Shown here one piece after another: positions 45,131 through 56,352 of a DNA stretch of 64,000 bases (positions within the stretch are counted from its first letter, which is position 1; every line of letters starts with the position of its first letter). This DNA is from Enchytraeus crypticus (Eukaryota > Annelida > Clitellata > Enchytraeida > Enchytraeidae). The notes below the pieces were generated by a model that saw only the letters and a list, made by a program, of their open reading frames with translations, was not told the DNA's origin and did no database searches. Made by a program: the position numbers and the translations under genes. The stretch lies in assembly GCA_905160935.1 (NCBI GenBank), contig CAJHZI010000417.1:971501-1035500 (forward strand), given 5' to 3'.

Positions 45131-45429
45131 GAATTGGGGTGCTAAATGGGGGCTTGATTCTAGCCCTTATATGTTTATATGGGCAATGGATTGAAAGCTC
45201 TGAGGGCTGAGCACCTAATTTAGGGGGCTTAGCCCCCTGCCAGCATTGTCTCTGGGCTCTCAGGGGCTTTTAAATAGAATTAATGAGCAAAACACATGAT
45301 TTAAGTTACATGGAAAAACTAAACCCTCAGAATTTTTGTTTTTAAAATAGATAGGCCTGAAAAAATGACTGAAAGTTGTTGTGGGACTGTGAAACCTAAA
45401 CCTCCAGACTAAAGCCTAGTTTAACGTTG

Positions 45430-45720
45430 CTTGGGAGGGGATATGGTGTAATGGTTAGAGTGTTCGCCTCGGATACAAGTGGCCTGGGTTCAAAGCCCAG
45501 GTCGGTCTAGTAATGATGGATATCCCCTTGGGCCCATGAAAGGTTAATCTTGTATCGGAGCTTACTGCCGATTGGCGCTATCAAGAGCAAAGATATGAGT
45601 AACCATGGAAAGGATTAATAATACCCTACCAGGAACCTCTAAAGCAGTCTCGAAGACCAGACACCGGCAGTGACACCGCTATAGAAATTGTAGGAGGTTA
45701 TTATTATTATTATCTGAAGG
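45430..45720 (+). mobile_element. SINE2 (tRNA-derived), plus orientation
   Basis: The head GGGGATATGGTGTAATGGTT and GGCCTGGGTTCAAAGCCCAG form good A and B boxes. About 210 bp of unrelated body follows, ending AGGAGGTTATTATTATTATT. Confidence 0.9.
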
Positions 45721-45861
45721 AAGACCAGTGACATGCTAATCTCAGTAGTGAACACAAAGTCTACTGACTCGCAGTCAGAAACCATACTGATCCTGTTACC
45801 GGCTCAGAGGCTTGAAATTGTCATGCTATTAATAAATTTACCTGCACAAAATTGAACTTCA

Positions 45862-45903
45862 GCTGAACCCCTTTATCTTCTATTGAAGATAAGGGGGTTC
45901 AGC
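45862..45903. repeat. 19-bp-arm hairpin
   Basis: GCTGAACCCCTTTATCTTC, loop TATT, GAAGATAAGGGGGTTCAGC; one mismatch. Confidence 0.85.
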
Positions 45904-45952
45904 AATATACATATCTGCTATTGAAAAACTTGCTAACATGCTAATGGCATAG

Positions 45953-46849
45953 TGTAATGGAGAGAATAAATTGATACACATGACTTGATGTATTGATACA
46001 TGACTTGATGTATTAATACATGACTGTATTAATACAGGACTGTATTAATACATGAATTGATAACTGTATTAATACAGTTAATGGATAACTGTATTAATAC
46101 AGTTATTAAGATTACAGTGGAATATAAATGATGATAATTAGAAGTAGAAGTTGAAGATGTGTTTCACGTCCGTTGTCGCTCTGATGATGACTTGGGAACA
46201 TAGCTGTAGAGCCCGGCACGGGATCGATCTGTTGTTCAGCCAGATAGGCCACTGATGAAATGAAGGACCGCTAAGATTGCAGTGGTAATTAATGAGATAA
46301 ACATAGTTAATTAACAGCGCCTGCTATGTTCTATTTTATTAGTCCATATTTTATCTCAGCAACATGCATACTCTAAACTACACTTTAGCTGTCTCTATAT
46401 TAAGTTATAGTTGCTAATACGATAAGCGTAGTATTTAAAGCTCCTAGCCTATGAACGTTGTGCCTAAAAGCTCCAGCGCTGTCTGATCACTATAGGCACC
46501 TGCCTCCCAATTAACCATCGCTTTCCTGTTGCATCCTTCCAGCAACAGGAAATTACCCGATAATTTTACACTATTTTCTCTATGTAACTGTCCTCTACTG
46601 CGAATGCTTACGTCGTCTGACCTCTCTCTCTCGCTGCTAGTCCAAATGATCTCGCTCTAGCTGCTAGCTAGCGCTTTATATACATGCACTAGCGTCATGT
46701 ATGAATATATCCTACTCTAGCGTCCTGTATTAATACAGTTATCCATTCATGTATTAATACAGTCCTGTATTAATACAGTCATGTATTAATACATCAAGTC
46801 ATGTATTAATACATTAAGTCACGTGTATCAATTTATTCTCTCCATTACA
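45953..46849. mobile_element. MITE-like element with long repeat-rich TIRs, just upstream of PRKAR1
   Basis: 897 bp. The ends are TGTAATGGAGAGAATAAATT, inverted at the right end, with TIRs of about 130 bp made of tandem TGTATTAATACA-type palindromic units. ATAG is duplicated at 45949-45952 and 46850-46853. The centre codes for nothing visible. The family is not assigned. Confidence 0.8.
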
Positions 46850-47055
46850 ATAGACTAGTCACCAATATCGGGACTAGTTCTTCTTATGATCTTAAATTCT
46901 ATAAAATATCAGGCCCTGCCTCAGTTTCTTTAGTTCTAACCTATAGAGTCAGTCTTAAAACTAACTACCAAACGTGTGTTTAAAAGCAATTAAATAAACA
47001 GTGTTTCTTTCTGTATTTAGACACACACTACAGTCAGTAATAACCCAAAATAGAA

Positions 47056-47238
47056 ATGGTAGAGAAGGGAGGAAGCCACATTACAGGAGACGCACAGCCC
47101 AGTGCTAAGGAGGTGGAGCAGTATGTACAGCAGCACAACATACAGAAGCTGTTGAAGGATTGTATAGTGAGGCTGTGTGTCACCCGACCTGATAACCCTT
47201 GTGCCTTCATACGCCAGTACTTTGAAGCTCTTGAAAAG
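47056..47238 (+). CDS. PRKAR1: PRKAR1 exon 1: start and docking domain
   Basis: 61 codons from ATG (AGAAATGG) to GAAAAG|GTCTTG. EVEQYVQQHNIQKLLKDCIV followed by RLCVTRPDNPCAFIRQYFEA matches [20 protein letters not shown] and FLREYFERLEK of human RI-alpha, the helix pair that dimerises and binds AKAPs. Cys in LKDC and RLC fits type I subunits. Confidence 0.94.
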
Positions 47239-47744
47239 GTCTTGTCTGTTGTTTGTAATTTAGAAGTTTATCTTTGCTTAAGTGATTGCTTAGCTCAGTA
47301 TGGTCACTTGAATGTACCGGTATGCCTAGTGTAATCTAAAATATAGGTTCTAAGATACCTTGAATAGATAAGCTAGACTGCAGCGTATTTGACTGTTATT
47401 GATGGCTTGATTATGCACGTATATTGTTATCTTACTGCTCTTATTGTTATCTATTTATGTCTATTTCTGTGTTCCATATTTTTTATTTGAGTATATCTTG
47501 TTCTTGTAATGAAAATTTATTTCATTGCTATATAGGCCTATTGTCTTATGATTTTTAAAAAAAATTTATGTGGACCTTATCTGATTTATTTTGTAAAAGG
47601 TTATGACACTATTGAGAACATCCATAACGAACATGGTAGAAGTACTTGAATTAATATTCTGATTGTACTTTGAGATAAAGCAATGTTGTACACCCAGGAT
47701 ATAGTAATGTGTTACAATTTTATTTTAAGTTAACTTGTTTATCC

Positions 47745-47830
47745 GTGACGGGCAAGCCCAGGATTTGAACCCACACATATACTGATCAGCTGTCGGATAT
47801 CTTAACGACAGCCCCACTCGCTCCTGCCAA
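47745..47830 (-). mobile_element. SINE1 fragment in PRKAR1 intron 1
   Basis: GACGGGCAAGCCCAGGATTT to CCCCACTCGCTCCTGCC; the tail is missing. Confidence 0.65.
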
Positions 47831-48109
47831 CTTGAACAAATGTAGAAATCGAAATTTTACTGCTACATATGAACAAAGAGCCTTTGATTGTGTAAACAGA
47901 AAAATATTAATTTAGATGATCCAAAAACTTTCCAAATGAAGATGAATTATGCATAATAAAAAGCCTCATTGAAAGCAGTAAGATAAAATATTGGAATGGC
48001 AATTGTGTGGGTAAAGAGTTCTCTATTAACACAGAGCTACCACTGTCTTAAGTCCAATTCTGTTAATTTTTCTCTCGCAACGTCACTAAAGCAACGAAAG
48101 TAATGTACA

Positions 48110-48400
48110 TTACTGCACATGCATTAGACTATATTTTATTGTATTCAATATTTACTCCACAGTATTGATATGTATTCTGCTGTTATGCTCTAATTTCCTT
48201 GATACATTCTAATGTATTGTATTTTCTTGTAGATTATTTTTACTACATTGAATTGTATTGTGCATGTATTGTACTTATAAAGTTGTACTTTACTGTATTG
48301 TAGTTCATTTGTACTCTGCTGCATTACATTTAATGCATATGTACTCTGTTGTATTATACAACAAATAGAATAAAAGTATTATGTGTTATATATATGTGCT
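48110..48400. repeat. degenerate TGTATTGTACT repeats before PRKAR1 exon 2
   Basis: Loose pentanucleotide repeats (TGTAT, TGTAC, TTGTA) reaching the acceptor TGCTGTGTAG, like the array before TH exon 9. Confidence 0.6.
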
Positions 48401-48406
48401 GTGTAG

Positions 48407-48583
48407 AAAGGGGAGGGAGGAGCTCAGGTGGGGGGAGGAGCAGCTGCTGATGAGGCAGAGCCTGCAGCAGCTGTGACAGCTGTGAGTGACGGGGGAGCTG
48501 CTGCTCCTAAGAAGAGAACACGTCGTGGTGCTGTCAGTGCTGAGGTGTATAATGAGGAAGATGCTGCGACCTATGTTAAAAAG
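48407..48583 (+). CDS. PRKAR1: PRKAR1 exon 2: linker and pseudosubstrate
   Basis: 59 codons. A Gly/Ala-rich linker (KGEGGAQVGGGAAADEAEPA) leads to KKRTRRGAVSAEVYNEEDAA and TYVKK, matching RRRRGAISAEVYTEEDAA of human RI-alpha. RRGAV occupies the kinase active site as a pseudosubstrate. The linker differs from vertebrates and looks repeat-derived. Donor AAAAAG|GTCTCG. Confidence 0.92.
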
Positions 48584-49139
48584 GTCTCGCTGAATTTATT
48601 TATTTTGTACTCTTTTGGTATCACATATGATATAGCACAAGTAATATTGAGTTTCCTTGCTCAGTTTATAGTTATCATATATCCTTCACCTTCCCATGAT
48701 TATAGATAGTTAATAGTAATTGTTGCCTTTTAATAGCACATTGATTACAGCTAGCATGGACATAAATTCTTATGTCTATGCTATTAAAAGTGTTATTAAT
48801 CTTCCGACATCTAAAATGTACTATTAATCTTCCATTATTACATTACTTGATTAAATGTGTTATTAATTAATATGTGCTATTAATCTTTCGACATCTAAGG
48901 ATTTTGTATTCAAATCTACTTTATTACGAGTAATCATTTCCTTTTAATTTTTGTTTATAAATATGCTTTACTTCAACTTGCCTACCTAAAACAATGCCTA
49001 TTTTGTCTGTCTTTTCATATTATCTCATAAATGATGTAGATTGAAAAGAAGTTTAGCATTCTTCATTTACTGAAGAATGAGTGTTGTCTCTGGATCAACA
49101 ATTACCTGACACTGAAGACATAGGATGCCATCATCGTGG

Positions 49140-49360
49140 CTGACAACCTGGGTCATCAGCTGTGAGCATTTGATGAACACTTGATGTGTGTGTGCTGACC
49201 TTGATGAACCCTTGATGTGTGTGTGTGCTGACCTTGATGAACCCTTGATGTGTGTGTGCTGACCTTGATGAACCCTTGATGTGTGTGTGCCGACCTTGAT
49301 GAACCCTTGATGTGTGTGTGCTGACCTTGATGAACCCTTGATGTGTGTGTGTGGTGAGTT
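49140..49360. repeat. 30-bp minisatellite, about 7 copies
   Basis: Unit GACCTTGATGAACCCTTGAT plus GTGTGTGTGCT. Lies 40 bp before the exon 3 acceptor but does not copy the exon. Confidence 0.9.
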
Positions 49361-49405
49361 TGCTCATCCTGTTTATCAGATTCCTGTGATGTTCTATTGT
49401 TGCAG

Positions 49406-49497
49406 GTGATACCTAAAGACTACAAGACCACGGCAGCTCTGTCGAAAGCTATCGAGAGGAACGTTCTCTTCTCTCACCTGGATGATAATGAGAGGAG
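49406..49497 (+). CDS. PRKAR1: PRKAR1 exon 3
   Basis: Acceptor TTGTTGCAG, donor GAGAGGAG|GTAGGG. Encodes [20 protein letters not shown] then [10 protein letters not shown], matching [38 protein letters not shown]. Confidence 0.95.
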
Positions 49498-49985
49498 GTA
49501 GGGTTTTCCTATAGCTAGCATTGTGTTAGGAATGATAGTGGAACAAGTTAGGGTGTTCTTATAGTTAACAGTTTGTTAGTAATGATAGTGGGAGGAGTTA
49601 GGAGGATCTTGTAGTTAACAGTTAGTAATGATAGTGGGAGGAGTTAGGATGATCTCATAGTTAACAGTTAGTAATGATAGTGGGAGGAGTTAGGATGATC
49701 TCATAGTTAACAGTTAGGAATGATAGTGGGAGGAGTTAGGATGATCTCATAGTTAACAGTTAGTAATGATAGTGGGAGGAGTTAGGATGATCTCATAGTT
49801 AACAGTTAGTAATGACAGTGGGAGGAGTTAGGATGATCTCATAGTTAACAGTAGTAATGATAGTGGGAGAAGTTAGGATGATCTCATAGTTAACAGTTAG
49901 GAATGATAGTGGGAGGAGTTAGGATGATCTCATAGTTAACAGTTAGGAATGATAGTGGGAGGAGTTAGGGTGATCTCATAAATTG
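49498..49985 (+). repeat. 46-bp tandem array of the PRKAR1 exon 3 donor edge, about 10 copies
   Basis: The real junction reads GATGATAATGAGAGGAGGTA plus GGGTTTTC. The array unit reads AATGATAGTGGGAGGAGTTA then GGATGATCTCATAGTTAACA. The copies have GTTAGG where the exon has GTAGGG, so weaker decoy donors are kept. Confidence 0.85.
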
Positions 49986-50089
49986 AACTGTTTAGTGTAT
50001 ATAAGTAATATTGCAGTTGAAGTAGTTGACATGTAAATGATTCGTAAATTGTAAAAGCAAACTAAAATTTACTCTGCCGGATATGTAAA

Positions 50090-50225
50090 AGGCTGGTAAA
50101 GCTAATGTTAACATAAGTTTCCTCACTCAAAAACGATGTAAGTGACAGGCGAGCCCAGGATTTGAGCCCCGCACATACTGATCCACGGTCGAATACCTTA
50201 CTGACATCGCCACTGGTTCCAGTCA
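50090..50225 (-). mobile_element. SINE1 in PRKAR1 intron 3
   Basis: Full antisense copy from AAGGCTGGTAAAGCTAATGT to CGCCACTGGTTCCAG. Confidence 0.85.
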
Positions 50226-50355
50226 CACAATAAGTAATGATATATTAGATATAAACAAGGCAGGCTTAATCACTGATGATTATATTATATATACTTGTAA
50301 TGATTTAAGTTTAATGATATGTGTAATGATTTGTATGCAATGTTTTTGATTGTAG

Positions 50356-50417
50356 TGATATCTTTGACGCAATGTTCGCAATAAATCGTCAAGCAGGAGA
50401 AATCATAATTCAGCAGG
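50356..50417 (+). CDS. PRKAR1: PRKAR1 exon 4: start of cAMP site A
   Basis: Acceptor TTGATTGTAG, donor CAGCAGG|GTAAGA. Encodes [20 protein letters not shown] and QG, matching [20 protein letters not shown]. Confidence 0.94.
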
Positions 50418-50454
50418 GTAAGAATTTGCTTTGCCGTTTTTTTTACCATTACAG

Positions 50455-51244
50455 TTTGCTGCAGAGTCTGCTAGAGACGTCCTTGACATTGCCTTCTGGT
50501 GAGGAACTGATGTTAGAATTCTTATTGATTGCTTGATTCATTCATTACACCTGTTTAATTAATAATGCAGTTTTTGTGCTACTGTAGTAAGTATCTCTGA
50601 GTTGATTGATAACTTTAGAGAGAAAGAAGAGAGAGAGAGAGAGAGACATATGTTTATTTCGACAACAAACATCAGTGTGAAGTCACATACATAATAAGTG
50701 TACAAAAAGAGAAATAAAAGTGCAAGATTACAACATAATCAATGATGCAAAATTAAAACAATCCCAATACCATACAATCGGTCCCTAGTGAGAGCATTGC
50801 TCTATCTAGCTAGTCGCCGATATGGTAAGGGAAAGTGCTTTGAATTGAGTTGAATCACGTCCATCCCACTCCGGTAAAACCGCACAACAGAAATACATGA
50901 AGACAAAGTGAAAAAGGACACAAAGGCCACGAAGGCACCAACATGTGCCCGTAACACATATAGCAATTTAAAATCATATAAAGCAGTTAAAAGTTTATAG
51001 CAATCAAGACATTCAATCTAAGCCTAATATTACTTACTTCAAAATACATTACCCTACACATACCCTACACATTAGCAGGAAAAAGTATCTTAATACACTA
51101 AAACCTATTCACGAATAAAATTTAAAACACCAGCATATACAAAATCATAAAATATTACGTACGTTTGTTTTAGTTATATAACTAATTAGCAATCAACTTA
51201 AAATGAACATGCATTTGCAGTCCATACCAAGAAACTCAGAAATA
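50455..51244. other. intron 4: LINE-C-tail-like fragment, (GA)n and an unassigned stretch
   Basis: GCAGAGTCTGCTAGAGACGT at 50461 resembles a LINE-C tail. (GA)n occurs at 50620-50645. 50650-51180 looks like a dispersed repeat 3' end (TTTATTTCGACAACAAACAT) but I could not place it. Confidence 0.35.
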
Positions 51245-51257
51245 CATATATATATAT

Positions 51258-51329
<72 letters not shown>

Positions 51330-51338
51330 TATATATAT

Positions 51339-51379
<41 letters not shown>

Positions 51380-51385
51380 TATATA
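51245..51385. repeat. (TA)n microsatellite with (CA)n
   Basis: About 140 bp of TA with a short CACACA block. Confidence 0.95.
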
Positions 51386-51772
51386 CTTTAGTCATTTTTG
51401 CTTCTATCAGAATAGCTTACCAGTTCTTGAATACAAAAGATTTATATAGGATACTAAAATTATATACATTATTTAGAGAGAGATCCTTATTAGATCCAAA
51501 CACAGCATATACCATACAAAATCAAAACATGCACACGGAAGTCAAATTGAATAGACACCAAAACAATATAAAAGAAATGTTTGAAAAGAGAAATATACCA
51601 TCATCATACAAATTAAGCGGAGACAGAACAATGGCCATCAAAGAGAATGAGAAGCTTTCTATCTAGTTGAACACCAATTTATGCAGAGTTAACAGACGAG
51701 CAGAATCATACAGTACAATAATAAAGTAAATTGGCCTACATTTTTACCATTTAAATAAATTCGAATTAAATA

Positions 51773-52536
51773 CAGACTGGGGCAAAAAATAATAATCCCC
51801 TAGCGAAATCTCAATAACTTCAAGAAAACTGTACCATTCTTTACTATATTTTCGTAGCTTCTAGGGGAGGAATTTCTGCGCATCTCCTGCACATTTGATA
51901 AACATATTTTTAGTAGTTACGGAATTACAGCTTTTCTACGAGAAAAGTGCAAAAATCAATTTTAAGAAGGTTTTTTTGCAATGTCAGTCATTGCTTTTTA
52001 AGAAAATATCGACCCTGAAATGGGCCGTTTGCTTAAGTGGTAGAATATAAGCCTACACTACCATGTTAGCTGCTTCAATAAATGATACTAAAAGTTAGTT
52101 CTTCTGTTTAAATTATTTCTAAATTTTGAAGACATTTTCCAATACTTTTGCTTAATAAGGCTTCCTGAAATTGATTTCAACACTTTTTTCAGAAAAAGCG
52201 CTGTATTTTTGTTACTTCTGAATATATTTTCACCAAATTTGCAAGTTAAGTGTAGAAAGTCATCCTGTAGAAGCTCCGAAAATTTTGTAAAGCTATTTTG
52301 AGTTTTGTCGAAGTTACTATGACTTACGTTAAAATAAGTCTTGTTAAAATTGATTTTTGCACTTTTTTCGTAGAAACGCTGTAACTTTGTTACTATTTAA
52401 CAATTTTTCATCAAATTTGCAGGATATATGTAGAAATTCCTCCTCTAGAAACTCTAAAAAGTTTGTCTAAATATTTTGAGTTCTGTCGAAATTATTGAGA
52501 TTTTGCTAGGGGATTATATTTTTTTGCCCCAGTCTG
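51773..52536. mobile_element. mariner-type MITE with long inverted repeats, TA duplication
   Basis: Ends CAGACTGGGGCAAAAAATAA and its inverse (TTTTTTGCCCCAGTCTG), flanked by TA. The arms extend inward with AATCCCCTAGCGAAATCTCA and, further in, AAAATTGATTTTTGCACTTTT-like words in inverted order. 764 bp, no protein. Confidence 0.85.
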
Positions 52537-53239
52537 TAGAGTGCACGAACAGTAGAAGTAGAGTGTAATGAATATTAGATTTCCTGATAATTAGAGGTTA
52601 AAATCCCATCCAGAATTGTGATATGAAGCAGACGTTACAGAGTTTTTGATGTTGCTCAGTATAATAGACTTAACGGAAAACTTTTCACTGATGATCATAT
52701 AGTTAAAACTTAATTATGTCAGGCTTGCTGGCTCATTCAAGAATCTTAATTACTTTACACTAGCACATTTAAGATATCTTTCGGTCTCTGTTGTTTAAGT
52801 TAATTGACTGTCAATCATTCAAAATCGATATAATAGATATAAATGTATATATATAAGCAGAAGCAGTAGCATGATTGGTTAGGTTTGTGCAATTGTAAGC
52901 CAATGGGTGCAGAGTTGAAATTCAGTACTCTTGAAATGGCTAATAGGCTTTCGAGGCAGAAAACAAAATAAGGCTTTAAATAAGGCTTTAGCCTTCTACC
53001 TCTTCTGCATTTTACAATCCTGACCTCATAATCCTCAACTGGAATTTAAATTCTAATAACTTAGCAATTATAAATTTTTAGAGGACTTTTCATAGGTCTT
53101 CTTTTATCGAAAAGGACAGCAATGACTCGGGTCCTATAAGTGTATAGGCATGTATTCAGGAGATCCTTAAGTGTAGTTCAAGTAGACATGTATGCTGGTA
53201 GCCTGTAAGTAAAGAAGACTTGTATTTATTGTTTGGCAG

Positions 53240-53286
53240 GGGATGAAGGAGATAACTTCTACGTTATAGACGCTGGTGAAGTGGAT
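53240..53286 (+). CDS. PRKAR1: PRKAR1 exon 5 (47 nt)
   Basis: Acceptor TTTGGCAG, donor GTGGAT|GTTAGT. Completes Gly and reads DEGDNFYVIDAGEVD, matching DEGDNFYVIDQGETD. The donor at GAT, rather than one base pair later, keeps phase with exon 6. Confidence 0.92.
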
Positions 53287-53501
53287 GTTAGTAGGTTTTT
53301 ACTTTTTAGTATACATAGGAATTGATTACTATATTTCTTTTCTTTGTACATCACTTTCATTTGTGGTATGAGTGTATTTACTAATACAACATAAGTTCAA
53401 TTGTAATATAAGAAGCTTCAGTGCTTTGTGGCAATAACTACAATCGTTTGAGATACATCAAATATCAATTGAGTCGATATGCAGTCATTCATGTACATAT
53501 A

Positions 53502-54448
53502 CAGGGTGAGTAAAAAAAAGATTACACTTGCAAAAACTTTGAATATCTCAGGCTATTGCTAATATTTTCCAATATAACTTTTACCAATTACTAAAGGACT
53601 AATTTCTGAAGGGGTGGCCAATTTTCATCCATTTTGGTACTTAGATTGGCCAGTTATGAAAGTTTCAGCAGAGCAAACCCCCATTTTTAACGTACTGTAA
53701 ATATAAATTCTATTTAATTTTATTTTTATTTTGGTGCTCAAAAGGGCCGTTGTAGTAGTTCAGAAAGTACAAGTTGTATCTGCTAGCATTGCTGACTATT
53801 CGACTATTCGATATGCTTTCCTCCCGCTGCTACACAGGACTGCAGTCGCTTTCGGAACGCTAGGACAGCCTTGTTGATTCCTTCTTGGGGCACCCAGATT
53901 GATTGTAGCACTTCCTGAAGTTCTGTCTTGTTTTTAGGCTTCGGCTGGTGTTTCTGATAGAGATGCAGCATGGTTCTCTAGACATAGTAATCCAGAGGAT
54001 TTAGATCGGAAGAGTTTGGAGGCCATTCATTCTTCTTAATGAAATCCGGGTTTCTCTCGCTGATCCATTCCTGTGCATGACGAGATGCATGAGCTGGAGT
54101 ACCATTCTGCTGAAAGATGAAACTGCTTGGTAGAAGAGCATAGCAATCATCAAACAGCTCCGGAAGCAAAGTATTGACGTAATACTGTGAGTTCACCTTT
54201 ACCTTCTCGGCAATGAAGTGCATTCTGCCCTTACCGTTGTAGCAAACGCCATTTTTAGGTAAAATTGGGGGGTTGCTCTGCTGAAACTTGCATAACTGGC
54301 CAATCTATATACCAAAATGGATGAAAATTGGCCACCCCATCAGAAATTGGTGTGTTAGTAATTGGTAAAGGTTTTATTGGAAAATATTTACAATAGCCTG
54401 AGATATTCAAACTTTTTGCAGGTGTAATCATTTTTTTTACTCACCCTG
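53502..54448 (-). mobile_element. Tc1/mariner transposon, 947 bp, TIRs about 195 bp, partial transposase
   Basis: CAGGGTGAGTAAAAAAAAGA at the left and its inverse at the right, flanked by TA. The minus strand at 53978-54223 encodes part of a DDE transposase: FIFQQNGTPAHASRHAQEWI and WPPNSSDLNPLDYYV, the second and third catalytic regions of the mariner type. Most of the transposase is absent, so this is a non-autonomous or deleted copy. Confidence 0.9.
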
Positions 54449-54477
54449 TATAGCTACAGTATGTATAATATCCATTG

Positions 54478-54740
54478 AGCCTTCTTGTGTCCGGGTTGCC
54501 AAAGAATAGACCAACCGTAGACTGCACGTGTCATAAAAGGCGACAAAATACTAAGTTCCAAGCCAACATCAGAAAGGAATTTGGTTTGTGAGTGCCTAGG
54601 CTCCTGAAACAGCTACAAAATTTTCTAAAATGAATGGAAGTTTCCTCGCCCACAGAGAGGAGTGGAGAAGGTCTATTCATGTCCACACTCTAGTTGGACT
54701 GGGATTCAAGGGAAGACGATGATGATGATGATGATGGTAT
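54478..54740 (+). mobile_element. SINE3, plus orientation, with (GAT)n tail
   Basis: Runs from TTCTTGTGTCCGGGTTGCC to GTTGGACTGGGATTCAAGGG, then AAGACGATGATGATGATG. Best complete copy of this family in the window. Confidence 0.75.
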
Positions 54741-55314
54741 AGTATCCATGATAAATATGTCCATACTCATATGAGAACTAAATTGATTTGTACAATGATT
54801 TATAATTATATTAATTCAAGCATAATAGATAGAGTTAAAAAGGTCCCATGGCTGCGTCTAATGTTACATTTTGTTGTTTCTAACTGCACCATGTTTGCTA
54901 TTTTGTTACTATGCCTCTTTTTATCCAATCAAGAAACTATTTTTTCCTTCTTATAATTGTATTTATTTTTTGTGTATTCATTGAATATAATAATTATTAA
55001 AATTGGAATCTTACAAATAAACTAGAGAAGTGAGCTGAAACAGTGGCGAATTGCTTGTTTTGATGTTTTTGCTGTTTTGGTGCTGAATTTACTGTATGTT
55101 ATTGCTTCTCTGTTAACTATACCTATGTAGGGATTGTGGACATGCTTGTTTCATTGTGTGTATCTCTTGGAATAACGATTGGCTGGTACAGTGTAGTATA
55201 TGTTGAATTATGCTAATTACTCCTGAGATTAGTGTTACTGTACTTTGTACGATTGAGTAATTAGTACAAGTAATATTTGTATGAGTAGATTTATGTTAAT
55301 GTATATGAACATGT

Positions 55315-55550
55315 GCTCCCCGTGTTATGCTCGGGTGTGGTTGGACCACTGCAGAATGTGGCAACCGCAAACAATCTGCCTTGTGTACGTAAGAGGCGAC
55401 TAAAGGCAGGAGATGAGGATGGCAAGAGGGGACCCACCTCACCATGAAATATTTTCCCCCATGATTAAATGGTAATTAATCCACCTAATTGAGGAAGGCA
55501 ATGGGAAACCACCTCAGAAGCCATATTTTTTCCAAGCTATAGGCTACATA
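55315..55550 (+). mobile_element. SINE4, left part (split by LINE-A)
   Basis: TGCTCCCCGTGTTATGCTCG to AAGCTATAGGCTACATA. It resumes at 56206 after the LINE insertion. Confidence 0.85.
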
Positions 55551-56205
55551 TATAATATGAGAATATACAATATGAGAGTGTCCAATAATTAAGGTGAGGT
55601 TAATATCACAATAAATGGTACGAAATTGGAACAGGTAAGGAGTTTCAAATATTTGGGTCATACTATAACCGATGACGGGAAATGTGAGACGGAAATATGC
55701 AGTAGGACTGCACAAGTAAAAGCGGCCTTTGGTAGTAGAAAAGAACTATTAACAAAAAGTCTAAAGAAAGACACAAAGATGAAAACTTTGGTTTGGACCA
55801 CGCTATTGTATGGATGTGAAACATGGACCTTAAGGAAGGAAGACATTAGGAAACTGGAGGCATTGGAAATGTGGATTTGGAGAAGAATGGAGAGGATTAG
55901 CTTGACTCAAAAGGTTACAAATGAGGAAGTCCTGGAGAGAGTTGGCACAGATAGACAGTTGATAAATGTATTAAGAAATAGGAAGAAGAGATGGATAGGA
56001 CACATTCTAAGGGGGGACGGTCTATTAAAAGAGGTCATAGAAGGTAGAATGGAAGGAAAAAGAGGCAGGGGCAGGCCGAGATTAGGTATGTTAGATGATT
56101 TAAAGACCCACTCATATGTGGAAATGAAGAGGAAGGCGGAAGACAGAGAAGAGTGGAGGTGTTATGTACCATGGACCTGCCAGTAGGCAGTGCACTAAGA
56201 AAGAG
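55551..56205 (+). mobile_element. LINE-A 3' fragment inserted in SINE4, 12-bp TSD
   Basis: ATAGGCTACATA is present at 55539-55550 and again at 56206-56217. The insert carries an open frame for the last 186 codons of the LINE-A protein (55626-56186), with RSFKYLGHTITDDGKCETEI, WTTLLYGCETWTLRKEDIRK, WIWRRMERISLTQKVTNEEV and RKKRWIGHILRGDGLLKEVI. The 3' end is GGCAGTGCACTAAGAAAGAG. It looks the youngest copy here, although truncated. Confidence 0.93.
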
Positions 56206-56352
56206 ATAGGCTACATAAGGTATGGATATAGACTTTGTGAAGGGATTAACTTGTTGATCTAAGGAGTGCTCTTATGGAGCGAGAAAACAGACTTTGAGTA
56301 TGAATATGTACCTTGAACCTGCCACTTGGCAGTGTACTGAAGAAGAAGAAGA
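56206..56352 (+). mobile_element. SINE4, right part
   Basis: Continues AAGGTATGGATATAGACTTT to GGCAGTGTACTGAAGAAGAA. The last 30 bp resemble the LINE-A 3' end. Confidence 0.85.

Noticed and set aside
45435-45505. A functional tRNA gene
   Set aside because: Good A and B boxes, but no clean acceptor-stem pairing seen, and the same head recurs with a shared 200-bp body at 36905 and 59080, so it is a SINE.
51427-51666. 79-codon plus-strand frame in PRKAR1 intron 4
   Set aside because: No homology recognised, AT-rich, no splice signals; left unannotated.
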